DNA of 32,870 nt. Origin: a virus. Where the stretch lies: positions 1 to 32,870 of IMG/VR virus record IMGVR_UViG_3300036817_000497; one strand, given 5' to 3'. The first letter of the stretch is position 1; each line of letters starts with the position of its first letter. The notes under the pieces were generated by a model. That model had not been told where the DNA came from. It saw only the letters and a program-made list of their open reading frames with translations, and did no database searches. Positions 20,404 through 28,891 of this stretch are shown in pieces. Both the position numbers and the translations under genes were made by a program.

Positions 20404-22821
20404 GTGGCGCAGGATTCGTATACCCCAAAAGCTGCCTATACGGCAGGGATTGGCCAATTCTCAAATCCCGAGCTGGACGAGCGCGGAAGGCCAAAAAATA
20501 AGCCGATCAATTCGGCTATGCAGGCCTACGCCCTGTACCTGCGCTTTAAGAAACAGAACCGGGCCAGAGCAAACCGGAACCGGCAGATCCAGGATGTCTA
20601 CAATGGCCGCCCGCCTTATGATCAGAAGGAGTTAGAAGATCAGTCTCAGGGCTGGCGCTCGAATGTTTCCACGCTGTTTTTAAGCTCAATCGTCGACCGG
20701 GTAACACCGCGCTTCTGCCAAGCGATTCACGACGTCAAGTACCTGACTCCTTCCGAGTTGCCGGACAGTTACGATGACTACGCCAACAAGAGTGAACTCT
20801 TCCAGGCCAAGACCACTGAACTGATCCGCAAGTGGCCAAGCTGGACCGATTTCGTGCAGCGCGTCGCCGGAGAAAATGTACTGCACGGCTATGTGGCCGC
20901 CTATAACATCGACGAACACAACTGGCGTCCCAGGACATGGCGGCAGGAAGAAACCTACTTCGACGAACAGTGCCCGCAAGATGTTCACCGACTGGACTGT
21001 TTTGTTGTGGAGCAGGACTTCTACATCCACGAACTCGTTAGCCTGCTCGAGGAAGAGGAAACAACCGAAAAAGCAGGGTTCGACGTCGAGAACGTCAAGA
21101 AGGCAATCGAGTACGCGATGCCCCCGCGGGAAGACTTACCCAGCGATCCGCGGCAGCTCTCCGACATGGCCCGCGAGGGCTCGCTTTACTTCAGCTGGCA
21201 CCGAGCTAGCAAGATGATCCAAACGGTACACGTTTTCGTTAGGAATTACACGGGGGGAATTGATCATTGGTGGGTAAATCGCAACTCGAGCATGGTCCAG
21301 CGCGAAGCCGCACCGCAGTCTAACGACGGCGACACCGGCGGCGGTGAAGAGCTTTTCTACGGCGAGGATGTGGCGGAGCTGATGGAGGACGTCATCACGC
21401 TCTTTAGTTTCCAGGCGGGCAATGACCGGCTCTTCGGTAGCCGTGGACTTGGGCGCATGCTGGTCAACATGGCAATCTCAGTTGAGCGCGAACGCAATTT
21501 GTACTTCGATCAGCAGTACATTGCCGGGCTCCTAATCGGCACCGCCGAAGAGAAAGACATTCCCTTTTTGCAGCCTCGGGTGATGTCACCATTTTTGATC
21601 CTGCCCAAGGGTTTCGAACTGATGGCCCAACAGCTCCAGTTCAACCCCGAGACCTTCAGCGGCCTCGACACCAAGCTCACCGGCATCTGCGAAATCATTG
21701 CCGGAACCTTCATTCCAGAGCAGATCCAAGCGAACGGTCAGAGCCAGCAAACTGCGACCGAGGCTACTATCGATGCGACTCGCGAAGAAGAGATTCGCCA
21801 GGGAATTCTCAACCGTTGGTGGACTCAATTCACGCATCTGATTATCCAGATGCAACGCCGGATTTACTCACCGCTCAACATCAAAGCCGCGCTGGCCTTT
21901 GTGGAAGCCCGCGATCAGGCCGCCTCGGCGGGCATAAAAATGGTCACCGAAACGATCATGGAGAAACTGCTCAAGATCGATCCGGCAGCCGATGAGAGTT
22001 ATACGACGCCCCCAGAGCTTGGACGCGCTGACGGCGATGCGGTTGAGATCATTGTGTCACTTCTGGACGCTGGCCTTGCGGCTGAAGAAATCCTGATTTT
22101 GGCCTACGCGCCCGCGGCTGAATACAACACGAACGTCGGCGCGGTCGAAGACAATAAGATGCTCCAGTTCGGCATGACCGTGCAGGGCAACCCATATTGG
22201 GACCAGGGTAAATTGAACTTTGAATGCGGTGCAGCTCAGATCGGCTATCGGCGAGCCAAAGACCTGTTTGTCGGTGATCCCTCGATGACCACAAATCTGG
22301 AGCAGCAGCGCCAGCAGTACTCGGAATGGACTGACATGACCCAAGGTCAAGCCATGCCGGTGAGCGATCGTGACGATCATGTCCAGCATTTAACGGCGCT
22401 CACCCAGAAGGTCCAGTCATCGCTCAATACGATGCGCGAAATGCCGCCCGAAGTGATCCCAGAGCAGGATCTCTCGTGCATGCAGTTGGGACTAATGCAT
22501 GGCGACGCGCACGTCCAGGCTGAGAACAAAAAGTCGACCGCGGCCACTGCCGGAGGCCGGGCCAAACGCACTAAAGAATTGCAGCCCTTGCAGCAACAGC
22601 TCACCCAAGCCGGACAAGTCTTCAGCCAGCTTCTGGAAGCCCGCTCCAAAGCCCAGGCCATGGCCGCAGCCGCGGGTAATGGCGCTATGCCGCCTTCTCA
22701 TACCGGCCCGGCTGCCGCGATGCCACCCCAGCCGCCAAACGCACGCCGCGGCATTGGAGGCATTCCCCAACTGCCGCCCCCTCAACCTAACCCTGCCGCT
22801 AACACAGGAGTTCCACAGTGA
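20404..22821 (+). CDS. Portal protein (805 aa)
   Basis: A large portal-type protein, forming the ring through which DNA enters and leaves the capsid. The N-terminal half has the portal entry pattern: QRVAGENVLHGYVAAYNID and, further on, ISVERERNLYFDQQYIAG, FLILPKGFELMAQQL and FSGLDTKLTGICEIIAGTFIPEQI, with the helix-plus-wing order typical of podovirus portals. TATEATIDATREEEIRQGIL resembles the inner tunnel helix. The C-terminal 100 residues are Pro/Ala/Gln-rich and perhaps disordered. The start is GTG 20404; its TGA overlaps the next gene's GTG as GTGA. No upstream large terminase is present in the window. Confidence 0.85.
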   Translation: MAQDSYTPKAAYTAGIGQFSNPELDERGRPKNKPINSAMQAYALYLRFKKQNRARANRNRQIQDVYNGRPPYDQKELEDQSQGWRSNVSTLFLSSIVDRVTPRFCQAIHDVKYLTPSELPDSYDDYANKSELFQAKTTELIRKWPSWTDFVQRVAGENVLHGYVAAYNIDEHNWRPRTWRQEETYFDEQCPQDVHRLDCFVVEQDFYIHELVSLLEEEETTEKAGFDVENVKKAIEYAMPPREDLPSDPRQLSDMAREGSLYFSWHRASKMIQTVHVFVRNYTGGIDHWWVNRNSSMVQREAAPQSNDGDTGGGEELFYGEDVAELMEDVITLFSFQAGNDRLFGSRGLGRMLVNMAISVERERNLYFDQQYIAGLLIGTAEEKDIPFLQPRVMSPFLILPKGFELMAQQLQFNPETFSGLDTKLTGICEIIAGTFIPEQIQANGQSQQTATEATIDATREEEIRQGILNRWWTQFTHLIIQMQRRIYSPLNIKAALAFVEARDQAASAGIKMVTETIMEKLLKIDPAADESYTTPPELGRADGDAVEIIVSLLDAGLAAEEILILAYAPAAEYNTNVGAVEDNKMLQFGMTVQGNPYWDQGKLNFECGAAQIGYRRAKDLFVGDPSMTTNLEQQRQQYSEWTDMTQGQAMPVSDRDDHVQHLTALTQKVQSSLNTMREMPPEVIPEQDLSCMQLGLMHGDAHVQAENKKSTAATAGGRAKRTKELQPLQQQLTQAGQVFSQLLEARSKAQAMAAAAGNGAMPPSHTGPAAAMPPQPPNARRGIGGIPQLPPPQPNPAANTGVPQ

Positions 22822-23090
22822 TCAATTGGACCAATCACGACCGCCACGCTTTAGACGAATGGCTCAGCACTGACCTGGGCCGCAAATTTCTCTCCTACCT
22901 CGAACAAGAAAAGCCACCCTTTCCTGAAGAGACTGATCTGACCGCTTTCGCCCTGGCCGGAGCTATCATGAAAGGCTATTCGATGCTGTTAGAAAAAATC
23001 ACCGGCGCACGAAAAATCTTGGTGCCCCCAGTTCCGCCGGTCCAGTTCATCGACACCTCCGATAATCCAGTGCTCCAGGAGAAGGAGTAA
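22818..23090 (+). CDS. Small portal-scaffold linker gene (90 aa)
   Basis: A 90-aa protein: a helical N-terminal half (HDRHALDEWLSTDLGRKFLSYLEQEKP, then LTAFALAGAIMKGYSMLLEKI) and a proline-rich C-terminus (LVPPVPPVQFIDTSDN). It starts with a GTGA overlap to the portal gene and ends two bases before the scaffold gene. Position suggests a head-assembly cofactor. No family is recognised. Confidence 0.62.
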   Translation: MINWTNHDRHALDEWLSTDLGRKFLSYLEQEKPPFPEETDLTAFALAGAIMKGYSMLLEKITGARKILVPPVPPVQFIDTSDNPVLQEKE

Positions 23091-23092
23091 TT

Positions 23093-24454
23093 ATGGCAGA
23101 GGTTAGTGGAGTCACTTCAAGTGGGATCCCGCGCACGGTCGATCCCAAGTTCAGCATCACTACTCGCGATCAAGCCCTCGATCTGGAGAAGGCCTTCGAT
23201 AAAGCTTTCGGCTCTATTGGGGAAGAGCCCAAACCGGCGACTGAGCCGGAGCCTAAGCCGATCGAAACTGAGCCGGTAGAGACGCCTCCAGTCGAAACCC
23301 CAAAACCGGAGGAGACGCCCCCAGAGCCAACGCCTGAAAAAAAAGAGACGCCCCGAACTGAAGGGACGCCTCCGGCTGCTGCTGCTCCTGCTACCCATCC
23401 CGATGACGAAGTGGATGAGGAGCTTGATAAGCTACGACTTCATGAGGATTCGCGGCCCGAGACTGTCACGGTCTTTAAGCAGATCCGCGGGATGCTTAAA
23501 ACCGAGCGCAAGCTGGCTAAGGAGTTGCGAGAGCGAGTCGAAAAAGCCGAGACTGAATTGACGACCGCACGCTCCACAGTGCGTCCGGTGAACGACCCGG
23601 AGGTGCAAAAGGAACTCGAGACTTTGCGCTCCTTCCGCACTAAGCATCAGGTCTTTGATGATAGCGGCTACCAAATGCAATACGAGCAGCCGGTGCGTAC
23701 CCTTTTTGATGAGGTCGTAGCGGATGTTAAGAAGCTCGCGCCCGATCAGGCCCAGGCCGCAGAATGGGAAAAGCAAATGCGCGCTGTCGGTCCTGACCGG
23801 CTGGACCGCAATTACTGGAACGAAGGAGTCATTAATCAGTGCGCGGATCCCATCAATAAAGAGCGCTTAGTGCGCAAGATTTCGCTGCTGCTGGACGCTC
23901 AGGATAAGCGAAACGACTTCCGCCAAAAGATGGCCACCGAGCCGGAAGCGTTTGAACAATTCCGCACTCAGCAGGCTTCTGACTATTGGGGCACTTTCAC
24001 TTCTGAGGCCGAAGACGAAGCCAAAAAGATCATTCCCACTCTGGGCGATTGGGCTAGCCCTCGGGACATCGCTCTCGCGAAAACGGCTCAGGAACGAACC
24101 GCAGCCGAAGCCCATAACAAGGTCTACAAAGAGTTCGAAGACGTTTTCCAAAAAGCCCTTACTGACGCGGCAACCCAAGGCCCAAGAGGGATGACTCGAG
24201 TCGCGGTCCAGGCCGTCCTAGCCGAGAAATACAAACGCGAAAACGAGACTCTCTCTACCCAGCTAAAGAAAGCGCAGGCCGAGCTGAGAGTTGCTCAGGA
24301 CGAACTCAATAAGATTGCCGGTGCGCGCTCTACGGTCAACAAGTCCAGCGGTGCATCCGCAGCCGTTAAGAGCGGATCCGAGAAACCAAAGGCCAAATTA
24401 GGCCAGTCAGTAGAAGAAGCATTTGCCCAGCATAACTGGACTAGGACGTCGTGA
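23093..24454 (+). CDS. Scaffold-like protein (453 aa)
   Basis: A 453-aa acidic protein. Residues ~45-110 form a Pro/Glu/Thr-rich linker (PKPATEPEPKPIETEPVET onward); the rest is almost continuously helical and charged (LRERVEKAETELTTARS, NKERLVRKISLLLDAQDK, LSTQLKKAQAELRVAQDELNKI) with a basic C-terminus (KPKAKLGQSVEEAFAQHNW). Composition, size and position directly after the portal match scaffolding proteins that guide capsid assembly and bind the coat through a basic C-terminal tail. A capsid gene would be expected immediately downstream but is not there. Confidence 0.78.
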   Translation: MAEVSGVTSSGIPRTVDPKFSITTRDQALDLEKAFDKAFGSIGEEPKPATEPEPKPIETEPVETPPVETPKPEETPPEPTPEKKETPRTEGTPPAAAAPATHPDDEVDEELDKLRLHEDSRPETVTVFKQIRGMLKTERKLAKELRERVEKAETELTTARSTVRPVNDPEVQKELETLRSFRTKHQVFDDSGYQMQYEQPVRTLFDEVVADVKKLAPDQAQAAEWEKQMRAVGPDRLDRNYWNEGVINQCADPINKERLVRKISLLLDAQDKRNDFRQKMATEPEAFEQFRTQQASDYWGTFTSEAEDEAKKIIPTLGDWASPRDIALAKTAQERTAAEAHNKVYKEFEDVFQKALTDAATQGPRGMTRVAVQAVLAEKYKRENETLSTQLKKAQAELRVAQDELNKIAGARSTVNKSSGASAAVKSGSEKPKAKLGQSVEEAFAQHNWTRTS

Positions 24455-25209
24455 TCTCCGATCTAGTCGAGCAGCGCTTCTCGATGGAGTATCGGAAGCC
24501 GCACTATCCGGTGACCATCCTCGTGCCTTATCTGGACGGGATCCGCGGGCCCGTGGTCGCCACGTTGCTTTCCTACGCCAAACAATACGATGTTGGGTTT
24601 GAGTTAGTCGGTAACACTCTGCTAGCATCAGCGCGCAATGAACTGGCGGATCGCTTTCTTAAAAGCAAAGCCGAGTGGAGCTTCTGGCTCGATAGTGATG
24701 TCTTCATCCCCTTCGGAAATGCCGCCGCCTATAACGCCTATAGCGGGACCACCAAGGGCAAAGATTTTGCAAAGTATAGTACCCTCGATCGGTTGCTTAG
24801 CCATAATCTGCCTTTTGTTGGTGGAGTGTACCCTGGTCGTTTTAAGGGCGCTCCGTTGACCATCCAGCCTGATCTCGCACCCAGGAACAGTACTGATCGT
24901 AGAGTCTGCGAAGACTTACGCCTGGGCCAAAGTGCTGGAGGCATTTATGCGGTCGACTGGCTGGCCGCTGGGCTGATGTTGGTGCACAGACGGGTGTTTG
25001 AGCGCATCATGAAAGCCAAGCCTTGGAAGCCGCCTTTCCCCAGCGCCTTCTATCCCTTCTTTATCAACTCTGGCCCCAAGGGCGAGGATGTTTATTTCTG
25101 CGAGCTAGCGCGCTCGGTCGGCATCCAGCCCCACCTTGACACTGACGTCCGCGCCGGTCATATCGGGCTAGGAATTTGGACTTGCGAAGATAGCGAACCG
25201 GCGAAATAA
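24451..25209 (+). CDS. GT-A type glycosyltransferase (252 aa)
   Basis: A 252-aa glycosyltransferase-like protein. VTILVPYLDGIRGPVVATLL and LLASARNELADRFL form the nucleotide-sugar Rossmann-like start, and FWLDSDVFIP supplies the DxD-type metal/nucleotide motif (D81, D83). VGGVYPGRF and LMLVHRRVFERI follow, as in GT-A enzymes, and GEDVYFCELARSVG supplies an ED-type catalytic-region motif. The start is GTG 24451 (GTGA overlap with the scaffold). It probably adds a sugar to a virion or host-envelope target. Its place next to the FkbM gene, in the capsid slot, suggests glycan decoration of the particle. Confidence 0.85.
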   Translation: MISDLVEQRFSMEYRKPHYPVTILVPYLDGIRGPVVATLLSYAKQYDVGFELVGNTLLASARNELADRFLKSKAEWSFWLDSDVFIPFGNAAAYNAYSGTTKGKDFAKYSTLDRLLSHNLPFVGGVYPGRFKGAPLTIQPDLAPRNSTDRRVCEDLRLGQSAGGIYAVDWLAAGLMLVHRRVFERIMKAKPWKPPFPSAFYPFFINSGPKGEDVYFCELARSVGIQPHLDTDVRAGHIGLGIWTCEDSEPAK

Positions 25210-25210
25210 G

Positions 25211-25227
25211 AGGAGGAAATAATTATG
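25211..25227 (+). promoter_or_regulatory. Strong ribosome binding site for the FkbM gene
   Basis: A full AGGAGG (25211-25216) lies eight bases before ATG 25225. It is the strongest site in the plus-strand operon, where most genes rely on overlap coupling, so this enzyme may be made at a higher or independent level. Confidence 0.85.
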
Positions 25228-25962
25228 GCTGCTCCTCTAAGCCTTTTGAGCCCTACTTCGCCCTTGCCGCTCGGCGGGAAATTCATTTCCTACGCTCAGA
25301 ATTTTGAGGACGTCATTCTGTGGCGCGTGCTTAAAAACGTAGAGCGTGGCTTTTATGTTGATGTCGGCGCTGGCGACCCTTTCGAAGACTCGGTCACTTA
25401 TGCCTTCTATCAACGGGGCAATTGGCGAGGGATCAACATCGAGCCGGGCAGTGAGAAGTTCAGACTTTTAGTCGAGCACCGGCCCGATGACGTCAATCTG
25501 CAGACTGCGTGCGGACCGCAGATCGGCATGGCTCGATTCTACTTCTATCCTCGGGGCGTCGGCATCGTTGCCAATAAGCTCGAGGTGCGGGAAATCTTCG
25601 AGCATCACGGGCACACGGGCTTCCAACTAGCGACCAGCCAGACGACGCTAAATCACATCCTGAAAGAGTTTTCCCAGCCGGAGATTCATTTCCTCAAAAT
25701 TGACGTGGAAGGCTACGAAAAAGAGGTGCTCGAAGGCCTGGACCTCTGCAAGTACCGGCCCTGGATCCTGATAATAGAAGCGACCCGGCCCTGCACGCAG
25801 ATCAGAACCGACCATCAGTGGATCAACAGAGTCAGAGACCAGAGCTATCGCTACGCCTATTTCGACGGCCTGAATTGTTTCTACGTTTCAGAAGAGCACG
25901 CCGATTTGATAGAAACTCTCAGCGTACCGCCCAACGTCTTTGATAATTTCAGAAAGTTTTAG
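25225..25962 (+). CDS. FkbM-family methyltransferase (245 aa)
   Basis: A 245-aa SAM-dependent methyltransferase of the FkbM type. FISYAQNFEDVILWRVL leads into the SAM-binding FYVDVGAGDPFEDSVT, then GINIEPG (acidic ribose contact), and the diagnostic FLKIDVEGYEKEVLEGLDL near residue 160 with a later EATRP strand. FkbM enzymes O-methylate sugars or antibiotics; with the adjacent glycosyltransferase it may cap a virion or lipopolysaccharide sugar. It ends with TAG directly abutting the stop codon of the convergent adaptor gene. Confidence 0.9.
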   Translation: MAAPLSLLSPTSPLPLGGKFISYAQNFEDVILWRVLKNVERGFYVDVGAGDPFEDSVTYAFYQRGNWRGINIEPGSEKFRLLVEHRPDDVNLQTACGPQIGMARFYFYPRGVGIVANKLEVREIFEHHGHTGFQLATSQTTLNHILKEFSQPEIHFLKIDVEGYEKEVLEGLDLCKYRPWILIIEATRPCTQIRTDHQWINRVRDQSYRYAYFDGLNCFYVSEEHADLIETLSVPPNVFDNFRKF

Positions 25963-28005
25963 CTAAAAAATCTGCGGAAACGCATTTCCGTAGGTCGACT
26001 GAGGCCACTGCAGCGTGATCGTTGCGTGAGGATTGCGAGCGCTCCATTCGTCATCCAGTAGCTGCACGGCCATTTGCAGTTGGTCCTGGGCAATCGTGAC
26101 CGGCGCGGTCGGTTGGAAGGGAGAGCCGGTCGTCCCTGATCCGCCGGTGCGCATGGTCGCGATCGCCGTCATCGCTAGAATCACCGCTTCCCGGCTCCGG
26201 CAATGAATCGGATCAGTCAAATTCTCGAACCGGGCCCAGTTTTTCTTGTAGCGCAGGCGCACGCGTTTACACATCGTTCCCACCCGAAAGATTCGATACA
26301 TGGGTTCGGTGTCCTGGGGCCAATACATTGAAATAAATTCGACTTGTCCCGGTGGATAGGTCGGATTTTGGCCTGGAATTTGCGGGGCCAGAGCGTTGGC
26401 TGCGAACAGGTTGATGAATCCGTAGGTCGGATCTTTTGAGACACGCTCGACTCGAGTAAAAACGTAGGGAGCCGGTTTGAATCTATTGAAACACGGGATT
26501 GAGACGCCCCATTGGCCGCTCGAATTGACTACCGGCAGATCGCCGTTGAAGCCGTACACGGTGACCATAGCGCCGTTGTCCTGGGCCAGCTCCGGCATCG
26601 CGCAGAGCTGACAGGGGCCTTTAAGCCGGAAGGCGATCGGAGTCGACCCTACCTCTTCCCAGCCTTTGCCCAGCCGGTTGGTACCATTGACCGTATTCTC
26701 GCCGCAGAAGCCCGTGCCGTAAGGGCCATAAGGCGTGTAGCCAGGACGCGGCTGTTGAGCCAACTGCGGCCATGCCACCCAGTTTTCTGGATCCTGCTTC
26801 AAGTCTCCGAACTCGCCGCCGCCCGCATAAGAAAATTCGAACCAAGGCGACTTATACGAGCCAATGGTCCGATTGATGTTGATCGCCAAAATCGTGTCGA
26901 CGTACCGCGGAAGGGTCACGTAATAGTCGCTATCGGCTCTGAGAGTAACTACTCCCATTAATCCATCCCAATACTGACACTTGTTGTACAGCACCTCCAT
27001 GGTCGAAGTGATTCGGTCCATGATTCGCTGCTTACCGATAAATCCAAAGATCCGGCAGGCCTCATCATAAATGTCGGCCACGATAACTTCGTCACGCTGG
27101 CCGATGGTGAGGTTGAGGGAGCTGGCGACCTCGCTAGCAGCAGCAGCTGCGCTGTACTGATTCCTTGCGGCCTGCTCTTCATTAAGATAGGTAATCGCTT
27201 GCTGCTCAGCTTGCGTAGCAAGGTCATAGTGCACTTCGTCGTAGTACTTAATGGCTTGACACTGCAGAATGACCGCTTGCGCACTATTGAGCGGGATTAC
27301 ATCGAGTAATGACGCGATTTTGATTGTTTTACGCCGTGCCAGCATGCGGACCGACACGGCGCGTTGACTCAGCTTTATGCAAGAAAACTCCGGCAGAGTA
27401 ACGTTTGGATAATAGTGGGCCAGGACGTAATTGCCAGCACTGAGCGTCACAGTGCCAATTGTGGGCGGTTTTACCACCTCGACCACTCCATATGCGTTGG
27501 CCGTGCTCGGCGTCGGCGTGGTGCCGCTGGGCGCGATTGGCAGGTCAATTATGTAGTCAGTCCGGCTCCGGCCCCGCACCGTCATGTGCAGGTTTAAATT
27601 GACGTCCGCCTCAGAATCGCTCGACGCCGTTAAAAGAGCACCGCCTCGAGGCCACCGGCGCTGGATCGGGCTCGTCAGGCGGTCCTGCCATTGCCAACCG
27701 GCCTCGATGTCATTCGAGCCGGGCCCGTTCATCGTGAATTCGTACAGGCTCGAATGGCTGAAAGCCGGATTGCCGTTCAGGTTGACCTTGATCGGTTTTT
27801 CAATCTGATAGGGGAGGAAAACGTAGTAATCCTGCTGGGTCGGCAAGTCCACATAGACCTGCAGTGGATCAAAGGTGACGCTGGTGGCGCAGGCCTTGCG
27901 TGCCAGCGTTTCTACCGCTCGAGTCAAGACGCTGAAAAGATAAGGCTGGTCACAGCGCCCAGTGACCTGTTGCACTTCGCCGATGATGTCTTGAACAACG
28001 ATCAC
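25963..28005 (-). CDS. Duplicated head-tail adaptor-like protein (680 aa)
   Basis: A 680-aa protein made of two homologous units, residues ~1-305 and ~306-680. Each starts with an IV-x-DI helix (VVQDIIGEVQQVTGRCDQPYL; VIVADIYDEACRIFGFIG), has a DYYVxLP strand (QQDYYVFLPYQIEKP; DSDYYVTLPRYVDTI), then an F/FEF-type Gly/Asn stretch (SSLYEFTMNG; SPWFEFSYAGG). Each ends with a basic segment and AQAVILQCQAIKYY or REAVILAMTAIATM helix. The module resembles the tail-tubular/adaptor (T7 gp11-like) proteins that join the portal to the nozzle. It is translated by ATGA coupling from the charged protein. Confidence 0.75.
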   Translation of the reverse strand: MIVVQDIIGEVQQVTGRCDQPYLFSVLTRAVETLARKACATSVTFDPLQVYVDLPTQQDYYVFLPYQIEKPIKVNLNGNPAFSHSSLYEFTMNGPGSNDIEAGWQWQDRLTSPIQRRWPRGGALLTASSDSEADVNLNLHMTVRGRSRTDYIIDLPIAPSGTTPTPSTANAYGVVEVVKPPTIGTVTLSAGNYVLAHYYPNVTLPEFSCIKLSQRAVSVRMLARRKTIKIASLLDVIPLNSAQAVILQCQAIKYYDEVHYDLATQAEQQAITYLNEEQAARNQYSAAAAASEVASSLNLTIGQRDEVIVADIYDEACRIFGFIGKQRIMDRITSTMEVLYNKCQYWDGLMGVVTLRADSDYYVTLPRYVDTILAININRTIGSYKSPWFEFSYAGGGEFGDLKQDPENWVAWPQLAQQPRPGYTPYGPYGTGFCGENTVNGTNRLGKGWEEVGSTPIAFRLKGPCQLCAMPELAQDNGAMVTVYGFNGDLPVVNSSGQWGVSIPCFNRFKPAPYVFTRVERVSKDPTYGFINLFAANALAPQIPGQNPTYPPGQVEFISMYWPQDTEPMYRIFRVGTMCKRVRLRYKKNWARFENLTDPIHCRSREAVILAMTAIATMRTGGSGTTGSPFQPTAPVTIAQDQLQMAVQLLDDEWSARNPHATITLQWPQSTYGNAFPQIF
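25965..25990 (-). terminator. Intrinsic terminator within the adaptor gene's last codons
   Basis: Minus strand: CGGAAA-TGCG-TTTCCG (25975-25990), a 6-bp stem with a 4-base loop, then CAGA and TTTTTT (25965-25970). It covers the last codons of the 680-aa gene and leads into its TAG. The stem is short, so efficiency is uncertain, but the T-tract is good. Confidence 0.6.
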
Positions 28006-28361
28006 TTCGCTTCTTTCTTGGCAGCCTTGGCTTTGTCCTCCTCATCGTACTTTTTAAACGCCTCGTCGACCTGCTCGCGGCTGGACTTTTTCTGCTTCAC
28101 TTCCTTGCCTTTTTCGTGCGGCTCAAAGTGGTGCACGTCCAAGTCGTAAGAATGCTCCTCCTTGCCGCCGCGGTCTTCGGTCGAATGGCTGCGGCACTTG
28201 CCTTTGATGTGTCCCTCAAACTCTTTGCCGCCCTCCATGCCGTCTATCGACTTGGGCAGCCCGCGAAGAAACAGGCTCGGCGCGATCTCGCTATCTTTGT
28301 CGCTCCCTTCCGGCCCCATTAAGGCCTTATCAAGTGATTCTCTTTTGCGTGTGACTTTCAT
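28002..28361 (-). CDS. Charged head-associated protein (119 aa), capsid-staple-like candidate
   Basis: A 119-aa protein with a basic start (KVTRKRESLDKALMGP), a beta-rich centre (FEGHIKGKCRSHSTEDRGGKEEHSYDLDVHHFEPHEK) and a Lys/Glu-rich helix at the end. The centre, with an x-V-x-S-x-S-x-x-x-x-GG-x-x-x-S-x-x-L-x-I plan, recalls small phage head proteins (capsid-staple or decoration type), but this is a weak match from memory. It couples by ATGA to the adaptor gene and by ATGA to the lysozyme gene. Confidence 0.5.
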   Translation of the reverse strand: MKVTRKRESLDKALMGPEGSDKDSEIAPSLFLRGLPKSIDGMEGGKEFEGHIKGKCRSHSTEDRGGKEEHSYDLDVHHFEPHEKGKEVKQKKSSREQVDEAFKKYDEEDKAKAAKKEAK

Positions 28362-28888
28362 GCGATGCGACTGGTGTCAGTGCCTCCAGGGATAATTGTA
28401 CTCGCTAGCTGGGCTAGCGCGCTATTGCGATTTAGCCAGCCCTGTAGAAATTTTGGCCGGTTCAGTGCCCGGTAAAAAGCATTGCCTTTCTCGATCGTGG
28501 CCAGCGCCAAGCCCAGCGCATCTGTGGCCTTGATTGCCGCCATCGTTTTTGGTCCGATGATGCCGTCCGCGGTAACACCCAGGGCTTGTTGAATCAGCTT
28601 GGCCGCTCGCGATTTGCCGGTGTTGACGCAGTAGTTGAAATAGACCTGCCTTAAGGGCTCGGGAAAGTTTCCGGCTCCCTCGCTAGTCCACTCGGTCCAA
28701 TAGATGTACTTGGCCTGCGACTCTGTCAGATTACGGATGTTAACATCGGGATGGGATCTTTGATCTATCCCATACTTGGTGGCTCCGCCGGGATCATCGG
28801 GATCGTCTTCATAGTCCACTCCCTCCCATTCTTTCAAGAACTCGAAGAACGCATTAAAATCGGACGTATAGTTAGGTGCAACGCTCAT
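28358..28888 (-). CDS. GH108 lysozyme (endolysin), 176 aa
   Basis: A 176-aa peptidoglycan hydrolase. The GH108 start EGVDYEDDPDDPGGATKYG (22-40) holds the catalytic Glu22 and the conserved DPGGxTxxGI; the domain continues with a DLTxSQAKYIYW-type helix and VNTGKSRAAKLIQQALG. A peptidoglycan-binding motif (GVTADGIIGPKTMAAI) follows at about 106-121. It has no signal peptide, so release to the cell wall needs a holin. ATG 28888 has AAGGA seven bases upstream. The next gene upstream encodes a plausible holin. Family clear. Confidence 0.92.
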   Translation of the reverse strand: MSVAPNYTSDFNAFFEFLKEWEGVDYEDDPDDPGGATKYGIDQRSHPDVNIRNLTESQAKYIYWTEWTSEGAGNFPEPLRQVYFNYCVNTGKSRAAKLIQQALGVTADGIIGPKTMAAIKATDALGLALATIEKGNAFYRALNRPKFLQGWLNRNSALAQLASTIIPGGTDTSRIA

Positions 28889-28891
28889 CGT

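Noticed and set aside
26512-26961. Plus-strand ORF of 149 aa opposite the adaptor gene
   Set aside because: Shadow of the duplicated adaptor, which has clear internal homology in the minus frame.
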